Shown piece by piece: positions 7,989 through 19,156 of a stretch of 64,000 nt of DNA. Source of the stretch: Mixta calida (GTDB lineage Bacteria; Pseudomonadota; Gammaproteobacteria; Enterobacterales; Enterobacteriaceae). The stretch is taken from assembly GCF_002953215.1 (NCBI RefSeq), contig NZ_CP026378.1, positions 372,001 to 436,000 on the forward strand, in the 5' to 3' direction. The notes under the pieces were generated by a model, which was not told where the DNA came from, did not search any database, and saw nothing but the letters and a program-made list of their open reading frames with translations. A program made the position numbers and the translations under genes. The stretch's first letter is position 1; every line of letters starts with the position of its first letter.

Positions 7989-8008
7989 ATTAATTCAATC
8001 GAATTAAT
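7989..8008. promoter_or_regulatory. Perfect inverted repeat upstream of the asd promoter
   Basis: Eight-base arms ATTAATTC and GAATTAAT flank AATC, four bases before the predicted -35 hexamer of asd. The placement suits a regulator acting on asd (or on yhgN, which starts 59 bases away). I do not recognise the binding protein. Confidence 0.4.
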
Positions 8009-8012
8009 TCAC

Positions 8013-8040
8013 TTGCCAGCAGTGCTGCATTTTGTAGAGT
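8013..8040 (+). promoter_or_regulatory. Probable asd promoter
   Basis: TTGCCA (8013-8018) and TAGAGT (8035-8040) are spaced 16 bases. The resulting leader would be about 140 bases. No lysine-riboswitch fold was recognised in it. Confidence 0.5.
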
Positions 8041-8183
8041 TGAGGGTTACAGGTAAACCAAATTTTCTCTGGCGGGCTGCGCGTCCTGACGATGCGATAT
8101 GCTCACTTCTTAGATTGTCGCTACCTTTTCATTACGCCGCGCGCGGCGCGCAAACGTGACGGGTAGCCTGTAGCAGGTGTTCA

Positions 8184-9290
8184 ATGAAAAATGTAGGTCT
8201 TATTGGTTGGCGCGGTATGGTCGGCTCGGTGCTGATGCAGCGCATGAGCGAAGAGCGTGATTTCGACGTGATTCGTCCGGTCTTTTTCTCCACATCTCAG
8301 CATGGCCAGGCGGCGCCGACGATCGGCGGTCAGAGCGGCACGCTACAGGATGCGTACAATATCGACGCGCTGAAGGCGCTGGATATTATTATCACCTGTC
8401 AGGGCGGCGACTATACCAGTGAGATCTATCCGAAGCTGCGCGCCAGCGGCTGGCAGGGCTACTGGATCGACGCAGCCTCTACGCTGCGCATGAAAGATGA
8501 CGCCATCATCATTCTCGATCCGGTTAACCATCATGTTATCCGCGACGGGCTGGCAAAAGGGATTAAAACCTTTGTCGGCGGCAACTGCACCGTCAGCCTG
8601 ATGCTGATGTCGCTGGGCGGGCTGTTTGCGCACGACCTGGTAGAGTGGACCTCCGTCGCCACCTATCAGGCGGCCTCCGGCGGCGGCGCGCGCCATATGC
8701 GCGAACTGCTGACGCAGATGGGCATGCTGCACAACCATGTAGCGCCGGAGCTGCAAAATCCGGCGGCGGCGATTCTGGATATCGAACGCAAGGTGACCGA
8801 GCTGACGCGCTCCGGCACGCTGCCGACCGATAACTTTGGCGTGCCGCTGGCAGGCAGTCTGATTCCGTGGATCGACAAGCAGCTGGAGAACGGCCAGAGC
8901 CGCGAAGAGTGGAAAGGCCAGGCGGAAACCAACAAAATTCTCGGCACCCAACACACCATTCCGGTGGATGGCCTTTGCGTGCGCGTCGGCGCGCTGCGCT
9001 GCCACAGCCAGGCCTTTACGCTGAAGCTGAAGAAAGATGTGCCGCTGGCGGAGATTGAGCAGATGCTGGCCGCGCATAACGCGTGGGTGAAAGTGGTGCC
9101 TAACGATCGCGAGCTGACGATGCGCGAACTGACGCCTGCCGCGGTCACCGGCACGCTGACCACGCCGGTAGGCCGTCTGCGCAAGCTGAATATGGGGCCG
9201 GAATACCTTTCCGCCTTTACCGTCGGCGATCAGCTGCTGTGGGGCGCCGCCGAGCCGCTGCGTCGTATGCTGCGTCTGCTGGTCGATTAA
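8184..9290 (+). CDS. asd: Aspartate-semialdehyde dehydrogenase
   Basis: NADPH-dependent enzyme that reduces L-aspartyl phosphate to aspartate semialdehyde, the branch point for lysine, diaminopimelate, threonine and methionine synthesis. The protein has 368 residues (E. coli 367). The Rossmann motif [13 protein letters not shown] opens the protein, and the catalytic Cys135 sits in [10 protein letters not shown]. The active-site [14 protein letters not shown] segment is intact. A Shine-Dalgarno AGGT precedes the ATG. It is essential for cell-wall synthesis in the absence of diaminopimelate. It is monocistronic: a hairpin follows directly and glgB starts about 360 bases on. Confidence 0.97.
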   Translation: MKNVGLIGWRGMVGSVLMQRMSEERDFDVIRPVFFSTSQHGQAAPTIGGQSGTLQDAYNIDALKALDIIITCQGGDYTSEIYPKLRASGWQGYWIDAASTLRMKDDAIIILDPVNHHVIRDGLAKGIKTFVGGNCTVSLMLMSLGGLFAHDLVEWTSVATYQAASGGGARHMRELLTQMGMLHNHVAPELQNPAAAILDIERKVTELTRSGTLPTDNFGVPLAGSLIPWIDKQLENGQSREEWKGQAETNKILGTQHTIPVDGLCVRVGALRCHSQAFTLKLKKDVPLAEIEQMLAAHNAWVKVVPNDRELTMRELTPAAVTGTLTTPVGRLRKLNMGPEYLSAFTVGDQLLWGAAEPLRRMLRLLVD

Positions 9291-9300
9291 TCTTGCCTTT

Positions 9301-9326
9301 GCCCCGTTTGGCGCGTCAAACGGGGC
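9301..9326 (+). terminator. asd terminator hairpin
   Basis: A ten-base-pair perfect stem GCCCCGTTTG (9301-9310) / CAAACGGGGC (9317-9326) lies ten bases after the asd stop. The T-run after it is poor. Confidence 0.6.
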
Positions 9327-9648
9327 GCATTCCCCGCACTTGGTCTATTTCCTGCCTTTTCAAAAGCCTGGCGTAATATTAACCATCAGGTGATCCATCT
9401 CCTCTTTTTGGCACTGCGAAAATTATTTTTGTGCAAAGTTCGCAGGCTTATTGTACGCCTTGTCTATGCTTAGCATGACTGTTTGGTTTTTCCGTTTCGA
9501 ATATTAAAAGTTGATGCGCGCGGCAACGCTTTTTTCCATGGAGGGGTTGCGGCTTCGCCGGCGCGTGCATGGCTCATTGAAGAGCAGTCAGGCTAACGTC
9601 TTTATTAACGTTATGGCTTCGGCTGCCGTAAATCACAGGAAGAAAGTC
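9327..9648 (+). other. asd-glgB intergenic leader region
   Basis: This region should hold the glg operon promoter and leader. I see several AT-rich hexamers (for example TATGCT near 9465) but no -35/-10 pair I would defend. The glgB frame stays open upstream to 9511, but the added residues are not seen in known GlgB. No small gene was recognised. Confidence 0.5.
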
Positions 9649-11835
9649 ATGTCAGAGCTCCCGGATCGCCAGGCGATCAATGCGATTATTGAAGGTCACT
9701 ATGCTGACCCGTTTTCACTGTTGGGAATGCATCAGACCAGTAACGGACTTGAAGTCCGCACCCTGTTGCCTGATGCGTCTGAAGTGTGGGTAATTGAAAC
9801 CAGCACCGGGCGCAAATGCGCGCAGCTGAAGTGTCTCGATTCCCGCGGCTTTTTTCACGGCGTTATACCGCGTCGTAAGAATCCGTTTCGCTATCAGCTC
9901 GCCGTCACCTGGCACGGCGAACAAAATCTGATAGACGACGCCTACCGTTTTGGCCCGCTGTTGCAGGAGCTGGATAGCTGGCTTCTGGCGGAAGGCACCC
10001 ATCTGCGTCCTTATGAAACGCTGGGCGCGCACGCTGAGGTGATAGATGGCATCAGCGGAACGCGCTTTATGGTCTGGGCGCCGAATGCGCGCCGTGTGTC
10101 GGTCGTCGGCGATTTCAACTACTGGGATGGCCGTCGCCATCCGATGCGCCTGCGCCGCGAAATCGGTGTCTGGGAGCTGTTTGTGCCGGCGGCGCGTCCC
10201 GGCCAGCTCTATAAATATGAGATTATCGATAACAAGGGCCATCTGCGCCTGAAATCGGATCCTTTCGCCTTTGAATCGCAGATGCGTCCTGACAGCGCCT
10301 CGGTGATTTGCGGGCTGCCGGAAAAAGTGGCGATGCGCGAGGAGCGCAAGGCGGCGAACGCCTTTGACGCGCCGATCTCTATCTATGAAGTGCATCTCGG
10401 CTCCTGGCGTCGCCATACCGACAACAACTTCTGGCTGAGCTACAAGGAGCTGGAAGAACAGCTGATTCCCTACGTCAAAGAGATGGGCTTTACGCATATC
10501 GAACTGATGCCGATTAACGAGCATCCGTTCGACGGCAGCTGGGGCTACCAGCCGGTAGGCATGTATGCGCCGACCCGTCGCTTCGGCACGCGCGATGAGT
10601 TCCGCCATTTTGTCGCCGCCGCGCACGCGGCCGGTTTGAACGTGCTGCTCGACTGGGTGCCGGGCCATTTCCCGTCTGACGATTTCGGCCTGGCGCAGTT
10701 TGACGGCACCGCGCTCTACGAGCATGAAGATCCGCGCGAGGGCTTTCATCAGGACTGGAATACGCTGATCTATAACTATGGCCGCCGTGAAGTCAGCAAC
10801 TACCTCGCCGGCAACGCGCTCTACTGGCTGGAGCGCTTCGGCATTGACGGTTTGCGCGTCGATGCGGTCGCCTCGATGATCTACCGCGATTACAGCCGTC
10901 CCGAAGGCGAGTGGGTGCCGAATCACTTTGGCGGCCGCGAAAACCTCGAAGCGATCGATTTTCTTCGTTATACCAACCGCATGCTGGGACACACCGCGCC
11001 GGGCACGGTGACCATCGCTGAAGAGTCGACCGATTTTCCCGGCGTGTCGCGTCCGCCGGAAGGGGGCGGACTGGGCTTCTGGTTTAAATGGAATCTCGGC
11101 TGGATGCACGACACGCTGGATTACATGAAGCTCGATCCGATTTACCGTCGTCATCATCACAACCTGATGACCTTCGGCATGGTCTACAACCACACCGAAA
11201 ACTTTGTGCTGCCGCTCTCTCACGATGAGGTGGTGCACGGCAAACGTTCGATCCTCGACCGCATGCCGGGCGATGCCTGGCAGAAGTTCGCCAACCTGCG
11301 CGCCTATTACGGCTGGATGTGGGCGTTCCCTGGCAAGAAGCTGCTGTTTATGGGCGGCGAATTTGCCCAGGGCCGCGAGTGGAATCATGACGCCAGCCTC
11401 GACTGGCATCTGCTGGAAGGCGAGGATAACTGGCATAACGGCGTACAGCGTTTGGTGCGCGATCTCAACCTGACCTACCGCCACCATACGCCGATGCACC
11501 AGTGCGACTTTGACGCCCACGGCTTTGAATGGCTGGTGGTGGATGATTATGACAACTCGGTGTTTATCTTTGTACGGCGCGATCGTGAAGGCAACGAAAT
11601 GATCGTCGCCAGCAACTTTACGCCGGTGCCGCGCTACAACTACCGTTTCGGCATCACGCAGCCGGGCGGCTGGCGCGAAGTGATCAATACCGACTCGACG
11701 CATTATCACGGCAGCAATATCGGCAACAGCGGCACCGTCTGGAGTGAGCCCGTGCCCAGCCATAACCGCGAACATTCGCTCTCTCTGACGCTGCCGCCGC
11801 TGGCGACCATTTGGCTAATGAGGGAGGCTGAATGA
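9649..11835 (+). CDS. glgB: 1,4-alpha-glucan branching enzyme GlgB
   Basis: Cytoplasmic GH13 enzyme that creates alpha-1,6 branches in glycogen by transferring short alpha-1,4 chains. From the ATG at 9649 the protein is 728 residues, exactly the E. coli length. AGGA at 9637-9640 is the ribosome-binding site. An N-terminal carbohydrate-binding module region (to about 220) precedes the barrel with nucleophile Asp405 (LRVDAVASM), acid/base Glu458 (IAEEST) and the SHDEVVHGK motif near 525. It opens the glgBXCAP operon and overlaps glgX by four bases. Confidence 0.97.
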   Translation: MSELPDRQAINAIIEGHYADPFSLLGMHQTSNGLEVRTLLPDASEVWVIETSTGRKCAQLKCLDSRGFFHGVIPRRKNPFRYQLAVTWHGEQNLIDDAYRFGPLLQELDSWLLAEGTHLRPYETLGAHAEVIDGISGTRFMVWAPNARRVSVVGDFNYWDGRRHPMRLRREIGVWELFVPAARPGQLYKYEIIDNKGHLRLKSDPFAFESQMRPDSASVICGLPEKVAMREERKAANAFDAPISIYEVHLGSWRRHTDNNFWLSYKELEEQLIPYVKEMGFTHIELMPINEHPFDGSWGYQPVGMYAPTRRFGTRDEFRHFVAAAHAAGLNVLLDWVPGHFPSDDFGLAQFDGTALYEHEDPREGFHQDWNTLIYNYGRREVSNYLAGNALYWLERFGIDGLRVDAVASMIYRDYSRPEGEWVPNHFGGRENLEAIDFLRYTNRMLGHTAPGTVTIAEESTDFPGVSRPPEGGGLGFWFKWNLGWMHDTLDYMKLDPIYRRHHHNLMTFGMVYNHTENFVLPLSHDEVVHGKRSILDRMPGDAWQKFANLRAYYGWMWAFPGKKLLFMGGEFAQGREWNHDASLDWHLLEGEDNWHNGVQRLVRDLNLTYRHHTPMHQCDFDAHGFEWLVVDDYDNSVFIFVRRDREGNEMIVASNFTPVPRYNYRFGITQPGGWREVINTDSTHYHGSNIGNSGTVWSEPVPSHNREHSLSLTLPPLATIWLMREAE

Positions 11836-13817
11836 GTTACCTGAATGCCGGAAAACCCTTTCCCCTGGGCGCGACCTGGGATGGAAAGGGGGTCAACTTT
11901 ACGCTTTTTTCGCAGCATGCTCAGCGCGTGGAGCTCTGTCTTTTCGATGAGAAAGGGCACGAGAGCCGCTATGACCTGCCTGCGCGTACGGATGACATCT
12001 GGCATGGGTATTTTCCTGACCTGGCGCCGGGCCAACGCTACGGCTACCGCGTGCACGGCCCATGGGCGCCGGAGCAGGGACACCGCTTCAATCCCGCCAA
12101 GCTGCTGGTCGATCCCTGCGCGCGCGCGGTGGAAGGCGCGGTGGCGGACGACGCGCGTCTCTACGGCGGCGAATGGCAGCGCGACGACAGCGACAGCGCA
12201 GCGGTGGCGCCGAAAAGCGTAGTGGTGAAGGAGGATTTTAACTGGGGCGATGACGTCGCGCCGCGTGTGCCCTGGGGCAAAACCGTCATCTATGAGGCGC
12301 ACGTGCGCGGGCTGACGCAGCGACATCCGGAAATTCTGGAAACGCAGCGCGGCACTTACGCGGCGCTGGGGCATCCTGCTATTGTCAGCTATCTTCAGCG
12401 GCTGGGCATTACCACGCTGGAGCTGCAGCCGGTGGCGCAGTTTGCCGACGAGCCGCGCCTCCAGCAGCTTGGTCTGCGCAACTATTGGGGCTACAACCCC
12501 TATGCGCTCTGGTCGCTGGAGCCGCGCTATGCGTCGGGCGAAGGAGGCCGCAGCCCGCTGCAGGAGTTCCAGCAGGCGGTAAAAAACCTGCACGCCGCCG
12601 GCATCGAGGTGGTGCTGGATATGGTGTTGAACCATACCGCAGAGCTGGAGGAGATCGGCCCGACGCTGTCGATGCGCGGCGTGGACAACGCCAGCTACTA
12701 CTGGCTGGGGGAAGGCGGTCGCTACCATAACTGGACCGGCTGCGGCAACACGCTCAATCTCAGCCATCCGAAAGTGATGGCGTGGGCGCTTGATTGTCTG
12801 CGCTACTGGGTCACGACCTGTCACGTCGACGGCTTCCGCTTCGATCTGGCGCCGGTGCTGGGCAGAACGCCCGATTTCCGTTCCGACGCGCCTTTCTTCG
12901 CGGCGATAAAAGCCTGTCCGATTCTGTCGCAGGTGAAGCTGATCGCCGAGCCCTGGGATATCGGTCCGGAGGGATATCAGATGGGACGCTTCCCGTCGCC
13001 GTTTGCGGACTGGAACGATCGCTTCCGCGACGACATGCGCCGTTACTGGCTGCACGGCGAGCTGACCAACGGCGATTTTGCCCGCCGCTTCGCCGCCTCC
13101 AGCGATATTTTCCGTCATGACGGACGCCCGCCGTCGGCTTCGGTGAACCTGATTACCGCGCATGACGGTTTTACTCTGCGCGATCTGCTGAGCTTCGCGC
13201 GCAAGCATAACGAAGCGAACGGCGAGGATAACCGCGACGGGCATAACAACAATTACAGCCATAACCACGGCAGCGAAGGCTTAACGGTGTCGCTGAACGT
13301 GCTGGAGCGCCGCCGCCGCAGCGCCCACGCCTTGTTGACGTCGCTGCTGCTATCGCAGGGAACGCCGATGCTGCTGGCGGGCGATGAGCATGGCCACAGT
13401 CAGCACGGCAACAACAATGCTTATTGTCAGGACAACGAACTCACCTGGTTTGACTGGAAAAATCAGGACGAGGGGCTGTATGCCTTTACCGCCGCGCTGC
13501 TGCATCTGCGTCGGCAAATTCCCGCGTTGACGCAAGATAGCTGGTGGGAAGTGGGCGACGAAAATGTTCAGTGGCTCAACAGCCAGGGACAGCCGCTGAA
13601 CGGCAGTGAGTGGGAACAGGGGGAGCACAAGCTCCAGATCCTGCTTTCCGGACGTTGGTTAATAACGATAAATGCCACGCAAGACGTGAGCGAACTCTCT
13701 CTACCAGACGGAGAATGGCGCGCCGTTCCTCCTTTTGCCGGGGAAGATAATCCGATCCTGTCAACTGTCTGGCATGGGCCCGCGCACAGCGTGTGTGTGT
13801 TCCAAAAGCAAGTATAA
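11832..13817 (+). CDS. glgX: Glycogen debranching enzyme GlgX
   Basis: GH13 isoamylase-type enzyme that hydrolyses alpha-1,6 linkages of phosphorylase limit dextrin, releasing short maltooligosaccharides. It has 661 residues (E. coli 657). An N-terminal CBM48-like region is followed by the barrel motifs [19 protein letters not shown] (catalytic Asp), LIAEPWDIG (acid/base Glu) and [10 protein letters not shown]. The ATGA overlap with the glgB stop indicates translational coupling. The released malto-oligosaccharides would feed malPQ further along the window. Confidence 0.96.
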   Translation: MSYLNAGKPFPLGATWDGKGVNFTLFSQHAQRVELCLFDEKGHESRYDLPARTDDIWHGYFPDLAPGQRYGYRVHGPWAPEQGHRFNPAKLLVDPCARAVEGAVADDARLYGGEWQRDDSDSAAVAPKSVVVKEDFNWGDDVAPRVPWGKTVIYEAHVRGLTQRHPEILETQRGTYAALGHPAIVSYLQRLGITTLELQPVAQFADEPRLQQLGLRNYWGYNPYALWSLEPRYASGEGGRSPLQEFQQAVKNLHAAGIEVVLDMVLNHTAELEEIGPTLSMRGVDNASYYWLGEGGRYHNWTGCGNTLNLSHPKVMAWALDCLRYWVTTCHVDGFRFDLAPVLGRTPDFRSDAPFFAAIKACPILSQVKLIAEPWDIGPEGYQMGRFPSPFADWNDRFRDDMRRYWLHGELTNGDFARRFAASSDIFRHDGRPPSASVNLITAHDGFTLRDLLSFARKHNEANGEDNRDGHNNNYSHNHGSEGLTVSLNVLERRRRSAHALLTSLLLSQGTPMLLAGDEHGHSQHGNNNAYCQDNELTWFDWKNQDEGLYAFTAALLHLRRQIPALTQDSWWEVGDENVQWLNSQGQPLNGSEWEQGEHKLQILLSGRWLITINATQDVSELSLPDGEWRAVPPFAGEDNPILSTVWHGPAHSVCVFQKQV

Positions 13818-13827
13818 GGAGTCAGAC

Positions 13828-15120
13828 ATGGTCAAGTTAGAACATACCGAACACCTGATGCTGGCAAGACAGCTCCCTGGGCAGACCGTCGCCCTGATCC
13901 TTGCTGGCGGACGCGGCACGCGCCTGAAGGATCTGACCGCCACGCGCGCCAAACCAGCGGTGCATTTCGGCGGCAAGTTCCGCATCATCGACTTCGCGCT
14001 GTCGAACTGCCTCAACTCCGGCATTCGGCGCATCGGCGTGATTACGCAGTATCAGTCGCACTCGCTGGTGCAGCATATCCAGCGCGGCTGGTCGTTCTTC
14101 AACGAAGAGATGAACGAATTCGTCGATCTGCTGCCGGCGCAACAGCGCTTTACCACCGAACACTGGTATCGCGGCACCGCCGACGCGGTGACGCAGAACC
14201 TGGATATTATCCGCCGTTACGATGCGCAATATATCGTGATCCTCGCGGGCGACCATATCTACAAGATGGATTACTCGCGCATGCTGCTGGATCACGTCGA
14301 GAACAACGCGCGCTGCACCATCGCCTGTCTGCCGGTGCCGATTCAGGAAGCGACCGCGTTCGGCGTGATGGCGGTGAATGAGCAGAACCGGGTGGTGGAC
14401 TTCGTCGAAAAACCGGCGCAGCCGCCGTCAATGCCCGGCGATGAGAGCAAAGCGCTGGCCAGCATGGGCATCTATGTCTTTAACGCGGACTATCTTTATC
14501 AACTGCTGGAAGAGGATCTGGAGATCCCCGGCTCCAGCCATGATTTCGGTAAAGATCTGCTGCCGAAAGTCGTCGCCAGCGGCGAAGCGCTGGCGCATTC
14601 CTTTAATCTCTCCTGCGTGCAGAGCGACGAAAACGCGCCGCCATACTGGCGGGATGTCGGGACGCTGGAAGCGTACTGGCGCGCCAATCTCGATCTCGCC
14701 TCGGTCACGCCGGAGCTGGATATGTATGACCATGAATGGCCCATCCATACCTACATGGAACCGCTGCCGCCGGCCAAGTTTGTGCAGGACCGTTCCGGCA
14801 GTCACGGAATGACGATGAACTCGTTGGTTTCTGGCGGCTGCATCATTTCCGGTTCGGTAGTGGTGCATTCCGTTCTGTTTTCACGCGTCCGCGTGAATTC
14901 GTTTTGCAATATTGATTCTGCCGTGCTGCTGCCTGACGTGGTTGTTGGACGATCCTGTCGTCTGCGCCGCTGCGTCATCGATCGCGCCTGCGTTATTCCA
15001 GAGGGAATGGTGATTGGCGAGAACCCTGACGAAGACAGCCGCCGTTTTTACCGTTCAGAAGAGGGCATCGTGCTGGTGACGCGCGAAATGTTGGCCAGAC
15101 TGGCTGACGACGCCGTCTGA
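13828..15120 (+). CDS. glgC: Glucose-1-phosphate adenylyltransferase GlgC
   Basis: Makes ADP-glucose from glucose 1-phosphate and ATP, the committed and allosterically controlled step of glycogen synthesis (activated by fructose 1,6-bisphosphate, inhibited by AMP in E. coli). From ATG 13828 it has 430 residues (E. coli 431). The nucleotide motif [11 protein letters not shown] (27-37) and [14 protein letters not shown] are present, with a C-terminal left-handed beta-helix. The ribosome-binding site AAGGAG (13816-13821) overlaps the glgX stop. In E. coli CsrA binds this leader; the GGA here lies in a similar position, so the same control is plausible. Confidence 0.97.
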   Translation: MVKLEHTEHLMLARQLPGQTVALILAGGRGTRLKDLTATRAKPAVHFGGKFRIIDFALSNCLNSGIRRIGVITQYQSHSLVQHIQRGWSFFNEEMNEFVDLLPAQQRFTTEHWYRGTADAVTQNLDIIRRYDAQYIVILAGDHIYKMDYSRMLLDHVENNARCTIACLPVPIQEATAFGVMAVNEQNRVVDFVEKPAQPPSMPGDESKALASMGIYVFNADYLYQLLEEDLEIPGSSHDFGKDLLPKVVASGEALAHSFNLSCVQSDENAPPYWRDVGTLEAYWRANLDLASVTPELDMYDHEWPIHTYMEPLPPAKFVQDRSGSHGMTMNSLVSGGCIISGSVVVHSVLFSRVRVNSFCNIDSAVLLPDVVVGRSCRLRRCVIDRACVIPEGMVIGENPDEDSRRFYRSEEGIVLVTREMLARLADDAV

Positions 15121-15142
15121 CCGACGAAACAGTAATACACGC

Positions 15143-15168
15143 AATCTGCGCGAGGATCGCGCCAGATT
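15143..15168 (+). promoter_or_regulatory. GGA-loop hairpin before glgA (possible CsrA site)
   Basis: AATCTG+CGCGA (15143-15153) pairs with TCGCG+CAGATT (15157-15168, one bulged C), leaving GGA as the loop. It ends about seven bases before the glgA ribosome-binding site. GGA displayed in a hairpin loop is the known CsrA/RsmA recognition pattern. Binding by CsrA is an inference. Confidence 0.45.
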
Positions 15169-15187
15169 TCCGTTAAAGGAGCCGAGA

Positions 15188-16621
15188 ATGCAGGTTTTAC
15201 ATGTCTGTTCAGAACTTTTCCCGCTGTTGAAAACCGGCGGGCTAGCTGATGTGGTGGGGGCATTACCGGCAGCACAGATTGCAGATGGAGTGGATACGCG
15301 CGTTTTACTCCCGGCGTTTCCGGATCTACGCAAGGGTATAACCGACACGGAGGTTGTCGCTGAGCTGCAAACTTTCGCAGGCCCGGTCAGGCTGCATTTT
15401 GGACATTTTAATGGCGTTGGCATTTATCTGATTGAAGCTGAGGGCCTGTATGATCGGCCAGGCAGCCCCTATCACGATGAGAACCAGTTCGCTTATCCAG
15501 ACAACTATCTGCGCTTCGCGCTGCTCGGCTGGATGGGGTGTGAAATGGCGTGCGGGGCGGACCCCGCCTGGCGCCCGGATATTGTTCACGCTCATGACTG
15601 GCACGCCGGTCTGACCTGCGCCTACCTGGCGGCGCGCGGTCGTCCGGCGAAGTCGGTGTTTACCGTCCATAACCTGGCGTATCAGGGGCTGTTCTACGCG
15701 CACCATATGGATGAAATCCAGCTGCCGCCGTCGTTTTTCGATATGCACGGGCTGGAATTCTTCGGGCAGATCTCCTACCTCAAGGCGGGGCTGTTCTATG
15801 CCGATCATATAACGGCAGTAAGCCCGACCTATGCGCGCGAGATCACCCAGCCGGAATATGGCTACGGCATGGAGGCGCTGCTGGCGGAGCGCATGCGCGA
15901 AGGACGGCTGAGCGGCATCCTCAACGGCGTCGATCCGCTGATTTGGGACCCGGCGCACGACCTGCTGCTCAACGCCCGTTATAACCGCGACACGCTGGAC
16001 GCCAAGGCGGAAAACAAGCGTCAGCTGCAAATCGCCATGGGGCTGAAGGTAGACGACAGCGTGCCGGTGTTCGCCGTGGTCAGCCGTCTGACCAAGCAGA
16101 AGGGGCTGGACCTGGTGCTGGAGGCGCTGCCGAGCCTGCTGGAGCAGGGCGGGCAGCTGGTGTTGCTGGGCGCGGGCGACGCCGTATTGCAACAGGGCTT
16201 CCTCGCCGCCGCCGCGGAAAACCCCGGCAGCGTCGGCGTTCAGATCGGCTATCACGAGGCGTTCTCGCACCGTATTATGGGCGGGGCGGACGTCATTATG
16301 GTGCCGAGCCGCTTTGAACCGTGCGGCCTGACGCAGCTCTATGGGCTGAAATATGGCACGCTGCCGCTGGTGCGGCGTACCGGCGGGCTTGCGGATACGG
16401 TGAATGACAGTTCGCTGGAAAACCTGGCGGACGGCATCGCCAGCGGCTTTAGCTTTGAGGACAGCAACGCCTGGTCGCTGCTGCGCGCGATTCGTCGTTC
16501 GTTTGTATTGTGGTCTCGTCCTTCTCTGTGGCGCTACGTTCAACGGCAGGCGATGGCGATGGACTTTAGCTGGCAGGTGGCAGCACAGGCCTACCGGGAT
16601 CTTTATCAACGGTTGTTGTAA
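15188..16621 (+). CDS. glgA: Glycogen synthase GlgA
   Basis: GT5 glycosyltransferase that adds glucose from ADP-glucose to the non-reducing ends of glycogen. It has 477 residues, equal to E. coli. The ADP-glucose motif [10 protein letters not shown] begins at residue 15, and the C-terminal GT-B domain carries [16 protein letters not shown] and [11 protein letters not shown] strong AAAGGAG precedes the ATG. It is the fourth gene of the operon, 67 bases after glgC, and the spacer holds a GGA-loop hairpin. Confidence 0.97.
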   Translation: MQVLHVCSELFPLLKTGGLADVVGALPAAQIADGVDTRVLLPAFPDLRKGITDTEVVAELQTFAGPVRLHFGHFNGVGIYLIEAEGLYDRPGSPYHDENQFAYPDNYLRFALLGWMGCEMACGADPAWRPDIVHAHDWHAGLTCAYLAARGRPAKSVFTVHNLAYQGLFYAHHMDEIQLPPSFFDMHGLEFFGQISYLKAGLFYADHITAVSPTYAREITQPEYGYGMEALLAERMREGRLSGILNGVDPLIWDPAHDLLLNARYNRDTLDAKAENKRQLQIAMGLKVDDSVPVFAVVSRLTKQKGLDLVLEALPSLLEQGGQLVLLGAGDAVLQQGFLAAAAENPGSVGVQIGYHEAFSHRIMGGADVIMVPSRFEPCGLTQLYGLKYGTLPLVRRTGGLADTVNDSSLENLADGIASGFSFEDSNAWSLLRAIRRSFVLWSRPSLWRYVQRQAMAMDFSWQVAAQAYRDLYQRLL

Positions 16622-16641
16622 CCTGATTTGGGATACTTGCT

Positions 16642-19089
16642 ATGAACGCACCTTTTACCTATGCCTCACCGACGCTGACGGTCGACGCGTTAAAGCACTC
16701 TATTGCCTATAAACTGATGTTTACGCTGGGTAAAGATCCCTCTACCGCCAATAAGCATGAGTGGCTGAACGCCTCGCTGCTGGCGGTGCGCGATCGGATG
16801 GTGGAGCGCTGGCTGCGCTCCAGCCGCGCGCAGCTCTCTCAGGACGTGCGCCAGGTTTACTATCTCTCGATGGAATTTTTGATGGGGAGAACCCTCTCTA
16901 ACGCGCTGCTGGCGATGGGGATCTATGAAGATCTGCACAGCGCGCTGGAGGAGATGGGGCTGGATCTGGGCGAACTGATCGAGGAGGAGAACGATCCCGG
17001 TTTAGGCAACGGCGGCCTGGGGCGTCTGGCGGCCTGCTTCCTGGATTCGCTGGCGACGCTGGGGCTGCCGGGACACGGTTACGGCATCCGTTACGATTAC
17101 GGCATGTTTAAGCAGAATATCGTTGACGGCAGACAGGCGGAATCGCCCGACTATTGGCTGGAGTATGGCAACCCGTGGGAGTTCCAGCGCTTTAATACCC
17201 GCTATAAGGTGCGTTTTGGCGGCCGCTTGCAGCACGAGGGCGCGAAAGTGCGCTGGCTGGAGACGGAAGAAGTGTTGGCAATGGCCTATGACCAGATCGT
17301 TCCCGGCTATGACACCGACGCCACCAATACGCTGAGACTGTGGAGCGCGCAGGCGAGTAACGAGATCAACCTCGGCAAATTCAACCAGGGCGACTATTTC
17401 GCGGCGGTGGAAGATAAAAACCACTCTGAAAACGTGTCGCGCGTGCTCTACCCGGATGACTCCACCTACTCAGGCCGCGAGCTGCGCCTGCGTCAGGAGT
17501 ATTTTCTGGTATCGGCCACCGTGCAGGATATCCTTAACCGTCACTGGGAAATGCATCAAACTTTCGATAACCTCGCGGATAAGGTCGCCATCCACCTGAA
17601 CGACACCCACCCGGTGCTGGCGATCCCGGAACTGATGCGTCTGCTGATCGATGAGCATAAGTTTACCTGGGACGACGCATTCGAGGTGGTGTGTCAGGTC
17701 TTCTCCTACACCAACCACACGCTGATGAGCGAGGCGCTGGAAACCTGGTCGGTAGATATGATCGGTAAAATCCTGCCGCGTCATCTGCAAATTATTTTTG
17801 AAATCAATGACTACTTCCTGAAGACCATTCAGGAACACTACCCGGAAGAGTGGGAGCTGCTGTCGCGCATTTCCATCATTGACGAAAACAACGGACGCCA
17901 GGTGCGTATGGCCTGGCTGGCGGTAGTGGTGAGCCACAAGGTGAACGGCGTATCGGAACTGCACTCCAACCTGATGGTGCAGTCGCTGTTCGCCGATTTC
18001 GCTCGGTTGTTCCCCGGCCGCTTCTGCAACAAAACCAACGGCATTACGCCGCGCCGCTGGCTGGCACTGGCGAACCCGCCGCTGTCGGACGTGCTGGACG
18101 ATACCATCGGCCGCCGCTGGCGTACCGATCTCAGCCAGCTGGAGGAGATCAAACCGCAGATCGATTTTCCGGCCTTTATCGAAAAAATTGCCGACGCCAA
18201 GCTGGAAAACAAAAAGCGCCTGGCGAGCTGGGTGGCGAAGAATATGGATATTGTTCTCGATCCTAACGCGCTGTTCGACGTGCAGATCAAACGTATCCAT
18301 GAATATAAGCGCCAGCTGCTGAATGTGCTGCATGTGGTTACGCGCTATAACCGCATCAAGGCCGATCCAAACGCCAACTGGGTACCGCGCGTGAATATCT
18401 TCGCCGGCAAGGCGGCGTCAGCCTACTATATGGCGAAGCACATCATTCATCTGATCAACGATGTGGCTAACGTGATCAACAGCGACCCGCAGGTGAAGAA
18501 CAAGCTGAAAGTAGTGTTTATCCCGAACTACAGCGTGAGCCTGGCGCAGATCATCATTCCGGCAGCCGATCTTTCCGAACAGATCTCGCTGGCGGGTACC
18601 GAAGCCTCCGGCACCAGCAACATGAAGTTCGCCCTGAACGGCGCGCTGACCATCGGCACGCTGGACGGCGCGAACGTAGAGATGCGCGAGCATGTCGGCA
18701 AAGAGAATATCTTTATCTTCGGCAATACGACGCCGCAGGTAGAGGCGCTGCGCCGCAACGGCTACAACTCGCGCGACTACTTCGAGTCGGACGCCGAGCT
18801 GAATCAGGCGCTGACGCAGATCGCGACCGGCGTCTTCAGCCCGCAGGAGCCAGGACGTTATCGCAATATCTACGATTCGCTGGTGGGGCTGGGCGATCAC
18901 TATCAACTGCTGGCCGACTACCGCAGCTATGTGGATACCCAGGATAAGGTAGACGAACTCTACCGCCAGCCGGAAGAGTGGCAGCGTCGCGCGGCGTTGA
19001 ATATCGCCAATATGGGCTACTTCTCCTCTGACCGCACCATTCAGGAGTACGCCGACGAGATCTGGCATATTTCGCCTATCCGTCTCTGA
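16642..19089 (+). CDS. glgP: Glycogen phosphorylase GlgP
   Basis: PLP-dependent GT35 enzyme releasing glucose 1-phosphate from glycogen ends by phosphorolysis. It has 815 residues, the same as E. coli GlgP. The pyridoxal phosphate motif [14 protein letters not shown] and the nearby [11 protein letters not shown] are intact, as are RLAACFLDS and the HLNDTHP motif. It closes the glg operon, 20 bases after glgA, and is followed by a strong terminator. A paralogue, malP, lies about 7 kb downstream; the two are clearly separate families (GlgP- and MalP-type). Confidence 0.97.
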   Translation: MNAPFTYASPTLTVDALKHSIAYKLMFTLGKDPSTANKHEWLNASLLAVRDRMVERWLRSSRAQLSQDVRQVYYLSMEFLMGRTLSNALLAMGIYEDLHSALEEMGLDLGELIEEENDPGLGNGGLGRLAACFLDSLATLGLPGHGYGIRYDYGMFKQNIVDGRQAESPDYWLEYGNPWEFQRFNTRYKVRFGGRLQHEGAKVRWLETEEVLAMAYDQIVPGYDTDATNTLRLWSAQASNEINLGKFNQGDYFAAVEDKNHSENVSRVLYPDDSTYSGRELRLRQEYFLVSATVQDILNRHWEMHQTFDNLADKVAIHLNDTHPVLAIPELMRLLIDEHKFTWDDAFEVVCQVFSYTNHTLMSEALETWSVDMIGKILPRHLQIIFEINDYFLKTIQEHYPEEWELLSRISIIDENNGRQVRMAWLAVVVSHKVNGVSELHSNLMVQSLFADFARLFPGRFCNKTNGITPRRWLALANPPLSDVLDDTIGRRWRTDLSQLEEIKPQIDFPAFIEKIADAKLENKKRLASWVAKNMDIVLDPNALFDVQIKRIHEYKRQLLNVLHVVTRYNRIKADPNANWVPRVNIFAGKAASAYYMAKHIIHLINDVANVINSDPQVKNKLKVVFIPNYSVSLAQIIIPAADLSEQISLAGTEASGTSNMKFALNGALTIGTLDGANVEMREHVGKENIFIFGNTTPQVEALRRNGYNSRDYFESDAELNQALTQIATGVFSPQEPGRYRNIYDSLVGLGDHYQLLADYRSYVDTQDKVDELYRQPEEWQRRAALNIANMGYFSSDRTIQEYADEIWHISPIRL

Positions 19090-19112
19090 AAACGGTACGT
19101 TGCGTCAGCCAT

Positions 19113-19141
19113 AAAAAAACCGCCCGATGGGCGGTTTTTCT
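19113..19141. terminator. Bidirectional terminator between glgP and glpD
   Basis: AAAAACCGCCC and GGGCGGTTTTT arms (stem CCGCCC 19120-19125 / GGGCGG 19129-19134) are flanked by A- and T-runs and serve both converging genes. Confidence 0.85.
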
Positions 19142-19156
19142 TTTTACGGCTCACGC

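Noticed and set aside
9511-9648. In-frame N-terminal extension of glgB by 46 codons
   Set aside because: Known GlgB proteins start at the MS-type Met at 9649, which has a good ribosome-binding site and gives exactly 728 residues.
9715-11775. Open frame of 686 codons on the minus strand across glgB
   Set aside because: It is antisense to a conserved gene in a GC-rich region where such open frames are common, and its translation is rich in Arg, His and Val with no recognisable domain.
15326-16609. Open frame of 427 codons on the minus strand across glgA
   Set aside because: Same reason: a shadow of a conserved plus-strand gene with low-complexity Arg/Gln/His-rich translation.
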